Assembly (NCBI RefSeq): GCF_016909495.1
Contig: NZ_JAFBFW010000007.1
Location: forward strand, 62,001-126,000
Reading direction: 5' to 3'
Length of the DNA stretch: 64,000 nucleotides
Origin: Pantoea coffeiphila
GTDB taxonomy: Bacteria; Pseudomonadota; Gammaproteobacteria; Enterobacterales; Enterobacteriaceae
Shown here in pieces: positions 12,289 to 21,190 of this stretch. A program made the position numbers and the translations under genes. How positions within the stretch are numbered: the first letter of the stretch is position 1; the number at the start of each line of letters is the position of its first letter. The notes beneath the pieces were generated by a model. It made no database searches. It saw only the letters and a list, made by a program, of their open reading frames with translations, and had not been told where the DNA came from.

Positions 12289-12449
12289 AAAATATCTGAT
12301 AACGAAATCATTCATGTCTGACGGGCGACATTTTAGTTTAGAAGCGGCTGCTGACTGAGACGGGATAACAATAACGGTTAACGATGTACTTCCAATAATA
12401 ATCGGTGGCAGAAGCCCCCAACCCTACAGGAATAATACGGGACATCACC

Positions 12450-13715
12450 ATGAAACTTTCTGAACTTGCCCCACGTGAACGGCACAACTTTATCTATTTC
12501 ATGCTGTTCTTTTTCTTCTACTACTTCATCATGTCTGCCTACTTTCCGTTTTTCCCCGTGTGGCTGGCGGAAGTTAACCACCTGACCAAAACCGAAACCG
12601 GGATTGTTTTCTCCTCGATTTCCCTGTTTTCCATTGTCTTCCAGCCGGTGTTCGGCCTGATTTCCGATAAGCTCGGGCTGCGCAAGCATCTGCTGTGGAC
12701 CATTACGGGGCTGTTAATCCTCTTTGCGCCGTTCTTTATCTTCGTGTTCTCACCGCTGCTGCAGATGAACATCATCGCCGGTGCGCTGGTGGGCGGGATC
12801 TACCTGGGGATGGTGTTTTCCAGCGGTTCCGGCGCGGTGGAGGCGTATATTGAACGTGTCAGCCGCGCTAACCGCTTTGAATACGGCAAGGTCCGGGTTT
12901 CAGGCTGCATCGGCTGGGCGCTGTGTGCCTCTATTACCGGCATTCTGTTCAGCATCGACCCGAATATTACCTTCTGGATCGCCTCCGGATTTGCGCTGAT
13001 CCTCGGCGTGCTGCTGTGGGTATCCAAACCCGAGAGCAGCAACAGCGCCGAAGTCATCGACGCGCTGGGCGCGAATCGCCGGGCGTTCTCAATGCGCACC
13101 GCCGCCGAACTGCTGCGGATGCCGCGCTTCTGGGGCTTTATTGTTTACGTGGTGGGCGTGGCCAGCGTGTATGACGTGTTCGACCAGCAGTTCGCCAACT
13201 TCTTTAAAGGCTTTTTCTCCAGCCCGCAGCGCGGCACCGAAGTGTTTGGCTTCGTCACCACCGGCGGGGAGCTGCTCAATGCGATGATCATGTTCTGCGC
13301 GCCGTTTATTATTAACCGCATCGGTGCCAAAAATGCCCTGTTAATTGCCGGGCTGATTATGTCCATGCGCATTCTGGGGTCGTCCTTTGCCAGCTCGGCG
13401 GTGGAGGTGGTATTCCTTAAGATGCTGCATATGTTTGAACTGCCGTTTTTACTGGTCGGCACCTTTAAGTACATCTCATCGGCGTTTAACCCCAAGCTTT
13501 CCGCCACCCTGTTCCTGATCGGCTTTAACTTATCGAAACAGCTATCCGGCGTGGTGCTCTCGGCGTGGGTAGGGCGGATGTACGATACCGTCGGCTTCCA
13601 CCAGGCGTATCTGACCCTGGGCTGTATTACGCTGAGCTTTACGGTGATTTCCATCTTCACCCTTAAAGGCAGTAAAACGCTGCTGCCAGCAACGGCGAAG
13701 AACAGCGTGGCGTGA
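12450..13715 (+). CDS. lacY: LacY-family oligosaccharide:H+ symporter
   Basis: A 421-residue, 12-helix major facilitator of the oligosaccharide:H+ symporter (LacY/RafB/CscB) family, close to E. coli LacY along its full length. Residues essential in LacY are visible: the AVEAYIE motif (Glu126), the arginine in [12 protein letters not shown] (Arg144), VYDVFDQQ (Tyr236, Asp240), GELLNA (Glu269), SMRILGSSF (Arg302) and [10 protein letters not shown] (His322, Glu325). It should import a galactoside (lactose, melibiose, raffinose or a plant galactoside) with a proton. It is a single-gene unit behind the divergent LacI gene, without lacZ or lacA. Confidence 0.9.
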   Translation: MKLSELAPRERHNFIYFMLFFFFYYFIMSAYFPFFPVWLAEVNHLTKTETGIVFSSISLFSIVFQPVFGLISDKLGLRKHLLWTITGLLILFAPFFIFVFSPLLQMNIIAGALVGGIYLGMVFSSGSGAVEAYIERVSRANRFEYGKVRVSGCIGWALCASITGILFSIDPNITFWIASGFALILGVLLWVSKPESSNSAEVIDALGANRRAFSMRTAAELLRMPRFWGFIVYVVGVASVYDVFDQQFANFFKGFFSSPQRGTEVFGFVTTGGELLNAMIMFCAPFIINRIGAKNALLIAGLIMSMRILGSSFASSAVEVVFLKMLHMFELPFLLVGTFKYISSAFNPKLSATLFLIGFNLSKQLSGVVLSAWVGRMYDTVGFHQAYLTLGCITLSFTVISIFTLKGSKTLLPATAKNSVA

Positions 13716-14010
13716 GAGGGAAGGGCTGCCATGGAGGGCGGGCCTTTGTGCGTACTGAATTAGTCTTTCGCGTAATCCTCTTGCCTTCGGCGCTGCAAAG
13801 CTTTGGAAGCCGTGCCGCACTTTCCCTTCCTGAAACGTCATAACTCTTTGAGCCGGTGGTGAAGTTTTCTATCATCGGCTTTCTTTGTCATGGACTCAGC
13901 TCCTGCTTGATAACAGGCTAAACGAAGGAAATTACACAATGGAATTGATTAATAATTGCGCACGCATCGCCGACAATGTTATATTTAAATATAATTTTTG
14001 GAGGTGTTCT
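13716..14010. other. gene-free stretch before the toxin-antitoxin pair
   Basis: About 295 bases with no supported gene. Minus-strand frames here have no recognisable family. The last 80 bases are AT-rich and probably hold the toxin-antitoxin promoter; GGAGGT lies just before the antitoxin ATG. Confidence 0.5.
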
Positions 14011-14268
14011 ATGCATATTGCTCGCCTGAAAAAGGTTGGAGGCTCCGTCATGCTGGCGGTTCCTCCTGCCGTGCTTAAAACGCTGGGGCTGACTACCGAT
14101 AGTGAAGTCGGCATGACCATTGATAATGGCCGCCTGATTATTGAACCCCAGAAACGACCGCATTATTCCCTTGATGAGCTGCTGGCGCAGTGCGATCCAC
14201 ACGCAGAAATCAGCGAAGAGGATCGGGAATGGGTTAATGCCTCAGCCCTGGGTAAGGAGGTCCTGTAA
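14011..14268 (+). CDS. chpS: MazE/ChpS-like antitoxin
   Basis: An 85-residue AbrB/SpoVT-fold antitoxin: HIARLKKVGGSVMLAVPPAVLKTLGL...IDNGRLIIEP is the DNA-binding swapped-hairpin domain, and the acidic C-terminal tail (residues about 60-85) would wrap the toxin. TTGGAGGTG eight bases upstream selects the ATG at 14011 over a longer frame. Its stop codon directly abuts the toxin ATG, so the pair is translationally coupled. In this family the antitoxin or the complex represses its own promoter. Confidence 0.85.
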   Translation: MHIARLKKVGGSVMLAVPPAVLKTLGLTTDSEVGMTIDNGRLIIEPQKRPHYSLDELLAQCDPHAEISEEDREWVNASALGKEVL

Positions 14269-14601
14269 ATGGACAGGGGAGAAATCTGGCTCGTCTCTCT
14301 CGATCCCACTGCGGGGCATGAACAACGCGGAACGCGGCCGGTGCTGATTGTTTCACCCGCCTCGTTTAACGCCTTCACCCGGCTCCCCGTCGTTGTGCCA
14401 ATCACCAGCGGCGGTAACTTCGCCCGCACGGCAGGCTTCGCCGTTTCTCTGGATGGTGCGGGAACGAAAACCACCGGCGTGATCCGCTGCGACCAGCCCA
14501 GAACCCTTGATATGGAAGTGCGTAACGGTAAACGCCTGGAGCGTGTACCCGAGGTTATTGTCAATGAGGTGCTGGCGCGGCTGGAGGCGATTCTTGGGTG
14601 A
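14269..14601 (+). CDS. chpB: MazF/PemK-family mRNA interferase, ChpB-like
   Basis: A 110-residue ribosome-independent endoribonuclease. It starts MDRGEIWLVSLDPTAGHEQRGTRPVLIVSP, with the conserved GEIW and RP(V/A)LIVS motifs, and continues VVVPITSGGNFARTAGFAVSLD, very like E. coli ChpB. The catalytic arginine/threonine pair (RPVLI, PIT) is present, so it looks intact. It directly follows its antitoxin. The expected role is growth arrest by mRNA cleavage when the antitoxin is degraded. Confidence 0.88.
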   Translation: MDRGEIWLVSLDPTAGHEQRGTRPVLIVSPASFNAFTRLPVVVPITSGGNFARTAGFAVSLDGAGTKTTGVIRCDQPRTLDMEVRNGKRLERVPEVIVNEVLARLEAILG

Positions 14602-14918
14602 TGTTTTGGGGTGGGGAAAGTGGAGTACATCCAAAAGCCTGCTCAGGGGAACTTGAGTGGGTTTCTTTTTATGTGATGGCTTTTGAGTGGGATTTTTTGC
14701 CTGGTTAAGGAGGGCGTTGTTTGTTCGCTGGAAGGTGATCCGGGCACAGAGGATTGAAGAGTGGGGGAATAAGTGAAGAGTTGTTTAGAGAGAACGGTTA
14801 GTCCGCTATGTGCCAGGAGCGGACGTTGTGAATGTGAAAGTGCAGCACGTCGAATATCTTATGTTAGCTGTCCGCTACATCCTGTAGATGAACGTGCTGA
14901 CTTGATTAGATCTGGCGC
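14602..14918. other. gene-free stretch after the toxin gene
   Basis: About 317 bases with no supported gene; contains a REP-like hairpin at 14801-14824, described separately. Otherwise nothing recognised. Confidence 0.5.
14801..14824. repeat. REP-like hairpin GTCCGCT-N10-AGCGGAC, copy 1
   Basis: A perfect 7-bp stem with a 10-base loop (ATGTGCCAGG). The same architecture recurs at 17951-17974 and 17993-18016, on the other side of the arginase-like/OYE/LysR block. Confidence 0.75.
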
Positions 14919-15800
14919 TTACTCGTTCAAGATAGGGAGCTTTTTAAGAAACTCTTTAAGATTCCAGGCATCCCACGGCAGATGTTCGGTAATACCTATA
15001 ATCACAATTTCTGTTTCAGCAGAGACATCACGGATGATTCTGAGCGTCTGAGCAAGATTCAGTTTTCCAACCGGATATACTGCCTGCCAGTCAAACTCAG
15101 GTTCAGGCTCCGCGAACAGCAGCGAACGGAAGACGTCCGGATTAAGGACGTCCAGGTCCAGATGAACTGCCAGTTTGCGGATGTTCTGTTCTTTTATCCA
15201 GCGAGTGATCCTGTCACTATTTTCATAAAGCTCTTCAGGTCGGGCAATCTGCAGACCAAGATCGCTAATAACGGACGATTCCTGCTCCGTCAGCCCTTCT
15301 TCAATCAGACCAGCATACATGACGCGCGAGGGGGTTACCGGGATCTTTACTTTTGAAGCAAACTCCGGATCGCCACCGCCTAAAAGATTGCCCAGTACCA
15401 TGGTATGGCCGTTGGTAAAATCGCGCGGGGTCTTCACATCAGGGTGTGAATCGATCCACAGTACGCCCATTTCGCCATTGAGCCTGGCATTCATCCAGGC
15501 AAAGGGAGCCTGGTCTACAAGGCAGTCACCGCCAAACACCACGATATGATCCGGTTCTTCTTTTTCCAGCACTGCCCAGGCCTCATCATGCTGGCTGAGT
15601 AACTGCCTGCGATAAAGCAGACCCTCTTCAGGCTCAGGTGTGTCCGGGTTAAATTCCGGCACGCTGATAGTATGCACAGGGGAGCGTGTCTCCGGAGAGA
15701 GCCAGTGCAGCAGCCGGGCACCAAACCCATAGAGCTCCTGGTTGCCACCTTGCCACTGTGGAAATAAGATCCTGATGGTTTTTTTCGACTTGTCAGTCAT
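14919..15800 (-). CDS. arginase/agmatinase-superfamily protein with altered metal ligands
   Basis: A 293-residue ureohydrolase-fold protein. The motif block order fits the family: VVFGGDCLVDQ (normally GGDH), WIDSHPDVKTP (the DxHxD block) and VHLDLDVLNP (the DxDxxDP block). The first metal-ligand histidine is cysteine here and the last aspartate of the third block is asparagine, so ordinary arginase activity is doubtful. AGGGAG six bases upstream supports the start. The gene follows the old yellow enzyme gene on the same strand after 37 bases, so they are probably one operon controlled by the divergent LysR gene. The substrate is unknown. Confidence 0.75.
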   Translation of the reverse strand: MTDKSKKTIRILFPQWQGGNQELYGFGARLLHWLSPETRSPVHTISVPEFNPDTPEPEEGLLYRRQLLSQHDEAWAVLEKEEPDHIVVFGGDCLVDQAPFAWMNARLNGEMGVLWIDSHPDVKTPRDFTNGHTMVLGNLLGGGDPEFASKVKIPVTPSRVMYAGLIEEGLTEQESSVISDLGLQIARPEELYENSDRITRWIKEQNIRKLAVHLDLDVLNPDVFRSLLFAEPEPEFDWQAVYPVGKLNLAQTLRIIRDVSAETEIVIIGITEHLPWDAWNLKEFLKKLPILNE

Positions 15801-15837
15801 ATTAACTCCCTGGTTTCAGCACCGCTGGTGATAACAA

Positions 15838-16932
15838 TTAAAAACGCTCTTTTTCTTTAATGTCCGCAACCGGCGAAAGAATATCGCCAGGCAGATCGTG
15901 GAGTGGCAGACCGCTCATGACTTTTCGTGGCCAGTCAGGATTGGCAAGCGCAGCCTTGCCAATTGAAACAAAGTCAGCCCCCATACCCAGAAGCTTTTCT
16001 GCCGTTTCACCGTCATCCAGCCCACCGTTAGCAATGATAATGGTCTTCGGAGCGGCTTCACGTGCTAGCTCAACAAGGCTCTTATCTCCGTTCTCGAATG
16101 CAGGCAGCCAGGATTTGTATTCGGTCACATGGATATAGTCCACGCCGGCCTCGGCGAGCAGACCGAATATTTTCCTGGCGCCTGCCTCACCTTCTTTCCA
16201 TTTATGATGAAAATCGTTTACTTTGCCCTGTGAAAGTCTGACGCCCAGCAACTTTTCTGCGCCAATTTTGCTTCGTACTGCACGGATAACTTCCAGCGTA
16301 ATAGCCAGCCGGTTTTCCAGGGAACCACCCCATCCATCAGTACGCTGGTTGGTATAATCAGTCAGGAACTGGTCAAGCAGGTATCCGTTCGCCGCATGGA
16401 TCTCAACCCCGTCAAATTTTGCATCACTGACGGCACGCTCCGCGCTGTCGGCAAAACTGGCGATGATGTCGTGGATCTGCTCTTCACTTAGTGCCTGGGG
16501 TGTGCGGTATTCTCCGGAACCATGATAGAACTCAAGTTGCTGACCTTTAGGTTTTACGACAGAAGGACCGGCAGAGTCCGGACGGTAGATATTTTTCTGG
16601 GACAACGCGCCAGCATGAATGAGCTGGGCTATGACTCGTGCACCATTCTGATGAGCTTTTTCGACAATATCTTTCCAGCCGGAGAGCTGTTCTTCATTCA
16701 CGATACCTGGCTGAAACGCATAGGTCTGTGACCACGCCTGGTCAATATAGATACCTTCGGTGATGATGGCACCGAAACCTCCCCGGGCAAAACGGGAGTA
16801 ATAATCCTGCATTTTTTTACCCGGTACGCCGTTTTCAGACGCGGAGATACGCGTCATAGGGGCAACCATAATGCGATTGCGGAACAGAGCACGGTTAATG
16901 GATGTGGATTCATATAAAGATGCGTGGTGCAT
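15838..16932 (-). CDS. old yellow enzyme family NADH:flavin oxidoreductase
   Basis: A 364-residue FMN-dependent (beta/alpha)8 ene-reductase. Visible are NRIMVAPMTR (flavin loop), VIAQLIHAGALS, and GVEIHAANGYLLDQFLTDYTNQRTDGWGGSLENR with the family pattern that places the catalytic and FMN-binding residues, and a C-terminal IANGGL...FVSIGKAALANPDWP phosphate-binding region. It reduces activated C=C bonds of enones or electrophiles. The start follows GAGGAG. It is read away from a LysR gene across a 102-base gap rich in ATTATAAT inverted repeats, so it is probably the LysR target. Confidence 0.88.
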   Translation of the reverse strand: MHHASLYESTSINRALFRNRIMVAPMTRISASENGVPGKKMQDYYSRFARGGFGAIITEGIYIDQAWSQTYAFQPGIVNEEQLSGWKDIVEKAHQNGARVIAQLIHAGALSQKNIYRPDSAGPSVVKPKGQQLEFYHGSGEYRTPQALSEEQIHDIIASFADSAERAVSDAKFDGVEIHAANGYLLDQFLTDYTNQRTDGWGGSLENRLAITLEVIRAVRSKIGAEKLLGVRLSQGKVNDFHHKWKEGEAGARKIFGLLAEAGVDYIHVTEYKSWLPAFENGDKSLVELAREAAPKTIIIANGGLDDGETAEKLLGMGADFVSIGKAALANPDWPRKVMSGLPLHDLPGDILSPVADIKEKERF

Positions 16933-17034
16933 GGCGACTCCTCAGTAACGATTATAATAAAAATAATTATAATTCCGTTCTTATGAACGTTACACTGGTG
17001 AGAAATGCATTGCTGTATAACAGAAAGAGATATA

Positions 17035-17919
17035 ATGAATCTTCGGGATGTCGAGCTGTTCACTATTCTTGCAGAAACCTGCAATCTTTCACAGGCCGCA
17101 CGCAGGCTTGACATGAGCGCGATGAGCGTGTCGCGACATCTGGCTCAACTGGAAAAAGATTTAGGAGCGCGTCTGTTTCAGCGTACGACCCGCGCGGTCT
17201 CACTGACCAGCGAGGGCGAAGAGTTTCTTCCCTATGCCAGAACCATGATGGAAGCAGAGCAGGGCGCGCGGATTATGTTCAGCGAGGATGCTGGCGGGGC
17301 AACGGGCCTCTTAAAGATCACGTCGCCCTCCGGCATAGGTCGGCGTTACATACTTCCCCTGCTGCCTGAACTCATGGAACGGAATCCGAAGATGAAAATC
17401 GACCTCAACCTCAGTGATGACGTGGTGGATATAGTGGGTCAGGGATACGATGTGGCCATCAGGGTCGCCCCGCTCAGGGATTCGAACCTGATTGCTCACA
17501 GACTCAGCAGCAACCCCCGGGTACTCTGTGCCTCACCAGCTTATCTTTCCCAGTACGGGATACCCACCACTATGGCAGAACTGACTAATCATCAGTGTTT
17601 GAGAACGGCAATGGTGTCTCAGTGGACATTTGTGAAAGGTGAGAACCTAGTCAGTCATCTATTTGAGCCACGGTTCATTTGTAACAATGTAGAAGGTGTC
17701 CGAAGTATGTGTAAGGCCGGAGCGGGTCTGGCACAACTAACAAAAGCAGATATTCACCCTGAACTGGCAACCGGAGAACTCGTTGAAATAACACTTAGTG
17801 ATGTGGAATCCCACATGCTGGCAATATGGGCTTTGTTTCCAACAAAGCGCTACCTGCCATGCCGCGTTACTGTCTTTCTTGATGCTTTAAAGTCGTCTCT
17901 GAAGAGACTGATGTCATGA
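17035..17919 (+). CDS. LysR-family transcriptional regulator
   Basis: A 294-residue regulator with an N-terminal winged HTH (VELFTILAETCNLSQAARRLDMSAMSVSRHLAQLEKDLGARLFQRTTRAVSLT, residues about 5-57) and a LysR-substrate co-inducer domain. The ATG at 17035 is chosen because it matches the family start after GAAAGAGA; an earlier in-frame ATG at 17005 lies in the promoter region. It is divergent from the old yellow enzyme and arginase-like genes. The Ser/Met-rich HTH resembles the DhcR/YafC-like subgroup; the inducer is unknown. Confidence 0.88.
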   Translation: MNLRDVELFTILAETCNLSQAARRLDMSAMSVSRHLAQLEKDLGARLFQRTTRAVSLTSEGEEFLPYARTMMEAEQGARIMFSEDAGGATGLLKITSPSGIGRRYILPLLPELMERNPKMKIDLNLSDDVVDIVGQGYDVAIRVAPLRDSNLIAHRLSSNPRVLCASPAYLSQYGIPTTMAELTNHQCLRTAMVSQWTFVKGENLVSHLFEPRFICNNVEGVRSMCKAGAGLAQLTKADIHPELATGELVEITLSDVESHMLAIWALFPTKRYLPCRVTVFLDALKSSLKRLMS

Positions 17920-17950
17920 ATATCTTTTCAGAAGGTTAAGAAGTCATAAT

Positions 17951-17974
17951 GTCCGCTCGTCGCTCACAGCGGAC
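17951..17974. repeat. REP-like hairpin GTCCGCT-N10-AGCGGAC, copy 2
   Basis: A perfect 7-bp stem with loop CGTCGCTCAC, the same stem as copy 1 at 14801. Confidence 0.75.
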
Positions 17975-17992
17975 CTTCAGCTTCGTTAACAC

Positions 17993-18016
17993 GTCTGCTC
18001 CGTGCCAGAAGCGGAC
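17993..18016. repeat. REP-like hairpin GTCTGCT-N10-AGCGGAC, copy 3
   Basis: The same 7-10-7 design with one G-T wobble pair; its loop CCGTGCCAGA resembles the loop of copy 1. It lies 18 bases after copy 2. Confidence 0.7.
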
Positions 18017-18044
18017 GTGGTTAGCAATGTCACTGCCAACCAGC

Positions 18045-18665
18045 TTATCTCGAGCTGAGAGCAAGTTTAGCCGCAAAGCATATAAACAAACCTCCGGTAG
18101 CCCTGTCCATTATCCTGACAACACGGCTTTTCTTCAGTATGGCTGATGCAAAGTGCGTAGATAAAATGAGGGTGACAGACCAAATTGTCCCTATCGCGAC
18201 ATGAATACTGACAAGGATAAATGTCCATATCAAAGGGGAATGCCCGACAGGTATAAACTGAGGCAAAAATGACACATAGAAAATACCCATTTTGGGATTG
18301 AGTACATTCCCTAGCATTCCTTTCACAAACCAGTTTCCGTGTGAAGAAATGTCGGCATCGTTATGACTAAAAGACGATCGTGGCCGCATTAATAGCTGCA
18401 AGCCCAGCCAGCACAGGTAAGTCGCACCACAGATTTTTAATATTGTATAAGCCAGCTCTGAAGCTGCCATTAGCGCCCCCAGACCGAGCGCGACAAGCGC
18501 TCCCCATATGAAACAGCCGCAGTCAATTCCAAGAGCAGCATGGAAAGCCTTTTTACCACCCTCTGCGCAGGTAGTTCTGAGAATGAGTGCTGTATCCAGG
18601 CCCGGCGTGAGAGTCAGCACTAGTGCTGCGAAGGAGAAAGTAAGAAGTGAATCGGTAACGGTCAT
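18045..18665 (-). CDS. LysE/RhtB-family amino-acid exporter
   Basis: A 206-residue inner-membrane protein with six predicted helices. The family signature is at the N-terminus (SFAALVLTLTPGLDTALILRTTCAEGGKKAFHAALGIDCGC) and in GMLGNVLNPKMGIFYVSFLPQFIP (about residues 116-139). It exports amino acids or analogues by proton antiport; the substrate cannot be told. The Shine-Dalgarno is weak (AAAGAAA). It is a single-gene unit whose 3' end lies about 30 bases from the REP-like pair. Confidence 0.85.
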   Translation of the reverse strand: MTVTDSLLTFSFAALVLTLTPGLDTALILRTTCAEGGKKAFHAALGIDCGCFIWGALVALGLGALMAASELAYTILKICGATYLCWLGLQLLMRPRSSFSHNDADISSHGNWFVKGMLGNVLNPKMGIFYVSFLPQFIPVGHSPLIWTFILVSIHVAIGTIWSVTLILSTHFASAILKKSRVVRIMDRATGGLFICFAAKLALSSR

Positions 18666-18935
18666 TTTCTTTGTCCGAAAGGATGGAAGATACTCTTTTA
18701 CCTCATTTTAATCAATGCCTTGCGAAATTTTTTTCATAACGCCTCTCGAACTAGTAGCCCATTCCCTTATCAGAAAGCTGCTAAAAATCATTGGCGTTTT
18801 CAGAGCCATTTCCTCGCTCATAAGGCACAATCATATTCAAATACCCTGTCTCCTTCATGGCAGAAGCGGATTTTTTAAAAGCCTGTGTGTAAGATATAAA
18901 CGCTGCCGTTAATGACTGACTACAGGGATCAATAA

Positions 18936-19145
18936 GTGAAAATCGACTGGCACAGTGCCGTATTAACACGTTCCACGGTGGTGGATAAACACTATAAAAA
19001 TACGCAAAACGTCCGTCGCTTCATGATTGATGAATGTGGTGCGGATTTTCGGTTCGATCGTGATTTTATGGCCTGGATACTGAATGATGCGACCAAAAAC
19101 CTGGGTGACGTTGTTGATGAGTGGAAGCGCAGGCATTCATTATAA
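18936..19145 (+). CDS. DUF6434-family small protein
   Basis: A 69-residue protein matching the DUF6434 pattern: IDWHSAVLTRSTVVDKHYKNTQNVRRFM...DFRFDRDFMAWILNDATKNLGDVVDEWKRR. It starts with GTG after AGGGA nine bases upstream. Relatives often form part of larger DNA-binding-like or regulatory proteins, but the function is unknown. It stands alone between the exporter and the AraC gene. Confidence 0.7.
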   Translation: MKIDWHSAVLTRSTVVDKHYKNTQNVRRFMIDECGADFRFDRDFMAWILNDATKNLGDVVDEWKRRHSL

Positions 19146-19182
19146 AAATGACGGTCCCTTCCTCGCCACTATCCAGTAAGCC

Positions 19183-20103
19183 TTAATGTGATGAAACGAA
19201 TACTGACGCGGGCTGCGCAGGCGGAACGGCGAAGTGCTGCTGCATGCGTTTTATCTCCTCTGCCGGTGGCAGACCAAACAGGCGTTTGAACTCACGATTA
19301 AACTGCGATGGGCTTTCATAGCCCACGGCGTAGCTCGCGGCAGCGGCGGTGAGCTGCTGCCGCACCATCAACATCCGCGCCTGGTGCAGGCGTACCGATT
19401 TGACATACTGCATCGGGGGCATCCGGGTTATCGCTTTGAAATGGTGATGAAACGTCGGCACGCTCATTCCGGCTTCCAGCGCCAGCTGCGGCAGCGTTAA
19501 CGGCTCAGCATAGGTCGCATGGATGCGTTCCAGCACTTTACCGATTTTGCCGAACTGCCCCTGCAATGCCAGCGCGGCGCGCATGGCATTGCCCTGTGCA
19601 CCCGTCAACACGCGGTAATAAAGCTCACGTACCCGCCCGGGGCCGAGGATGGGCGCCTCAAGCGGATTATTCAGGGCTTCAAGCAAATTCAGCACGGCCG
19701 TTTTTACCGCGTCGTCCATCGGGCTCGACATCATGCTTTGCGGCGTAGCGGGAGGATGCGGGGTGCCATGCTGTTCAATCTGCAACATCAGTTCAGTGGC
19801 CAGCTGGAAATCCAGATGCATATAAATCGCCAGCAACGGATGTTCAGCCGAGGCGTCGGTTTCCATCACAAACGGCACAGGCACCGAAACCGCCAGGTAG
19901 TGCTGCTCATCATATAAATAGGTCTGCTGACCGAAATAGCCCCGTTTGCTACCCTGGCAGACGATCACCATACCCGGGTCATAAAGCACAGGCGTTCTGG
20001 CTAGTGGGCGGTCGGCACGCAAAATTCGCACATCAGGCAACGCTGTGAGGTTGTATCCCTCCTGCGCCGCGAGTGTTTTTACCTGAGCAATCAATTCAGA
20101 CAT
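19183..20103 (-). CDS. AraC-family regulator with AraC_N domain
   Basis: A 306-residue regulator of the YqhC-like group: an N-terminal AraC_N cupin-type domain (about residues 20-170, including VLYDPGMVIVCQGSKRGYFG) and a C-terminal double HTH (ERIHATYAEPLTLPQLALEAGMSVPTFHHHFKAITRMPPMQYVKSVRLHQAR, then SYAVGYESPSQFNREFKRLFG). It is divergent from the short-chain dehydrogenase gene with a 104-base intergenic, a pairing common for aldehyde- or stress-responsive AraC/SDR modules. Confidence 0.88.
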   Translation of the reverse strand: MSELIAQVKTLAAQEGYNLTALPDVRILRADRPLARTPVLYDPGMVIVCQGSKRGYFGQQTYLYDEQHYLAVSVPVPFVMETDASAEHPLLAIYMHLDFQLATELMLQIEQHGTPHPPATPQSMMSSPMDDAVKTAVLNLLEALNNPLEAPILGPGRVRELYYRVLTGAQGNAMRAALALQGQFGKIGKVLERIHATYAEPLTLPQLALEAGMSVPTFHHHFKAITRMPPMQYVKSVRLHQARMLMVRQQLTAAAASYAVGYESPSQFNREFKRLFGLPPAEEIKRMQQHFAVPPAQPASVFVSSH

Positions 20104-20207
20104 GTCATAGCCTCATAAAATCAGGCAATAAAAAGAGAACTTCAGGCCTCAAAATGCGCCAGTGCAGAGAATACCATGCAATCTTCACTGTTTATGGGAG
20201 TTATGTT

Positions 20208-21041
20208 ATGACATCGGCAAAAACGATTTTAATCACCGGCGTCAGCAGCGGCTTTGGTCGCGCGCTGGCGCTGGAAGCCCTCGCCGCAGGCCATCGTGTC
20301 ATTGGTACGGTGCGTAACCACGAAGCACTCAACGCTTTCGAGGCGCTCGATGCACAGCGGGCTTTTGGACGCCTCCTTGATGTAACGCACTTTGAGCGCA
20401 TTGATGAAGTTGTTGCGGAAATTGAGTCCAGCTTCGGTCCGATTGATGTGCTGGTGAACAATGCCGGTTACGGCCATGAAGGCATCATGGAAGAATCTTC
20501 GCTCGCTGAGATGCGCCGCCAGTTTGATGTGAATGTGTTTGGTGCCGTGGCGATGATCAAAGCCGTGCTGCCGGGCATGCGTCAGCGCCGTCGCGGCCAT
20601 ATTATCAATATCACCTCGATGGGCAGTTTCATTACCTTGCCCGGAATCAGCTATTACTGCGGCAGCAAATTTGCCCTGGAAGGAATATCAGAAACGTTAA
20701 GCAAAGAGCTTAACCCGTTCAACATCTGCGTGACCGCCGTGGCACCCGGTTCGTTTCGCACCGACTGGGCCGGGCGCTCAATGGTACGCAGCGCGCGTAG
20801 CATCCCGGACTATGATGCTTTGTTCGATCCTATCCGTCAGTCTCGTGAGGAAAAAAGCGGTAAGCAGCTCGGCGATCCCGTTAAAGCCGCACGCGCCATG
20901 CTGGCAATCATGGAGAGCCGGAACCCACCCACGCATTTATTGTTAGGCAGTGATGCACTGGGTTTAGTGCGGCAAAAGCTCGCGGAATTAGGTCAGGAAA
21001 TAGACGAATGGGAGACACTAACCTGTTCAACGGATGGCTAG
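20208..21041 (+). CDS. short-chain dehydrogenase/reductase
   Basis: A 277-residue classical SDR: the cofactor motif TGVSSGFGRALA (TGxxxGxG) near the N-terminus, NNAGYG, and the catalytic Ser plus YxxxK in ITSMGSFITLPGISYYCGSKFALEG. The lack of an acidic residue after beta2 and the Arg in TVRN favour NADP(H). The ATG at 20208, preceded by GGGAG, is preferred over an upstream frame that would overlap the divergent promoter. Probably induced by the divergent AraC regulator; the substrate is unknown. Confidence 0.87.
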   Translation: MTSAKTILITGVSSGFGRALALEALAAGHRVIGTVRNHEALNAFEALDAQRAFGRLLDVTHFERIDEVVAEIESSFGPIDVLVNNAGYGHEGIMEESSLAEMRRQFDVNVFGAVAMIKAVLPGMRQRRRGHIINITSMGSFITLPGISYYCGSKFALEGISETLSKELNPFNICVTAVAPGSFRTDWAGRSMVRSARSIPDYDALFDPIRQSREEKSGKQLGDPVKAARAMLAIMESRNPPTHLLLGSDALGLVRQKLAELGQEIDEWETLTCSTDG

Positions 21042-21149
21042 TCGGCCGCTGAGGCAGATAGCTCACTCGTTCATCGATGATGGTCGGCCGCATAAAGGGG
21101 CATTTCGCGGGCCATAATGCCGATCGCCTGACCGTTTAACGCAAAAACA

Positions 21150-21184
21150 AAAAGCCCGCTTAAGTTTCCTTAAGCGGGCTTCTC
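21150..21184 (-). terminator. terminator downstream of tRNA-Asn
   Basis: AGCCCGCTTAAG pairs with CTTAAGCGGGCT; on the minus strand it runs into TTTTTGTTTTT, so it ends the tRNA transcript. It may also stop the convergent SDR transcript. Confidence 0.85.
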
Positions 21185-21190
21185 TAAATA

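Noticed and set aside
13542..13875. Minus-strand frames over the end of lacY and the following gap
   Set aside because: They overlap a well-supported gene or have no family match; treated as shadows.
18508..18912. Small plus-strand frames around the LysE-type exporter promoter
   Set aside because: One is antisense to the exporter gene, the other lacks a start signal and any recognised motif.
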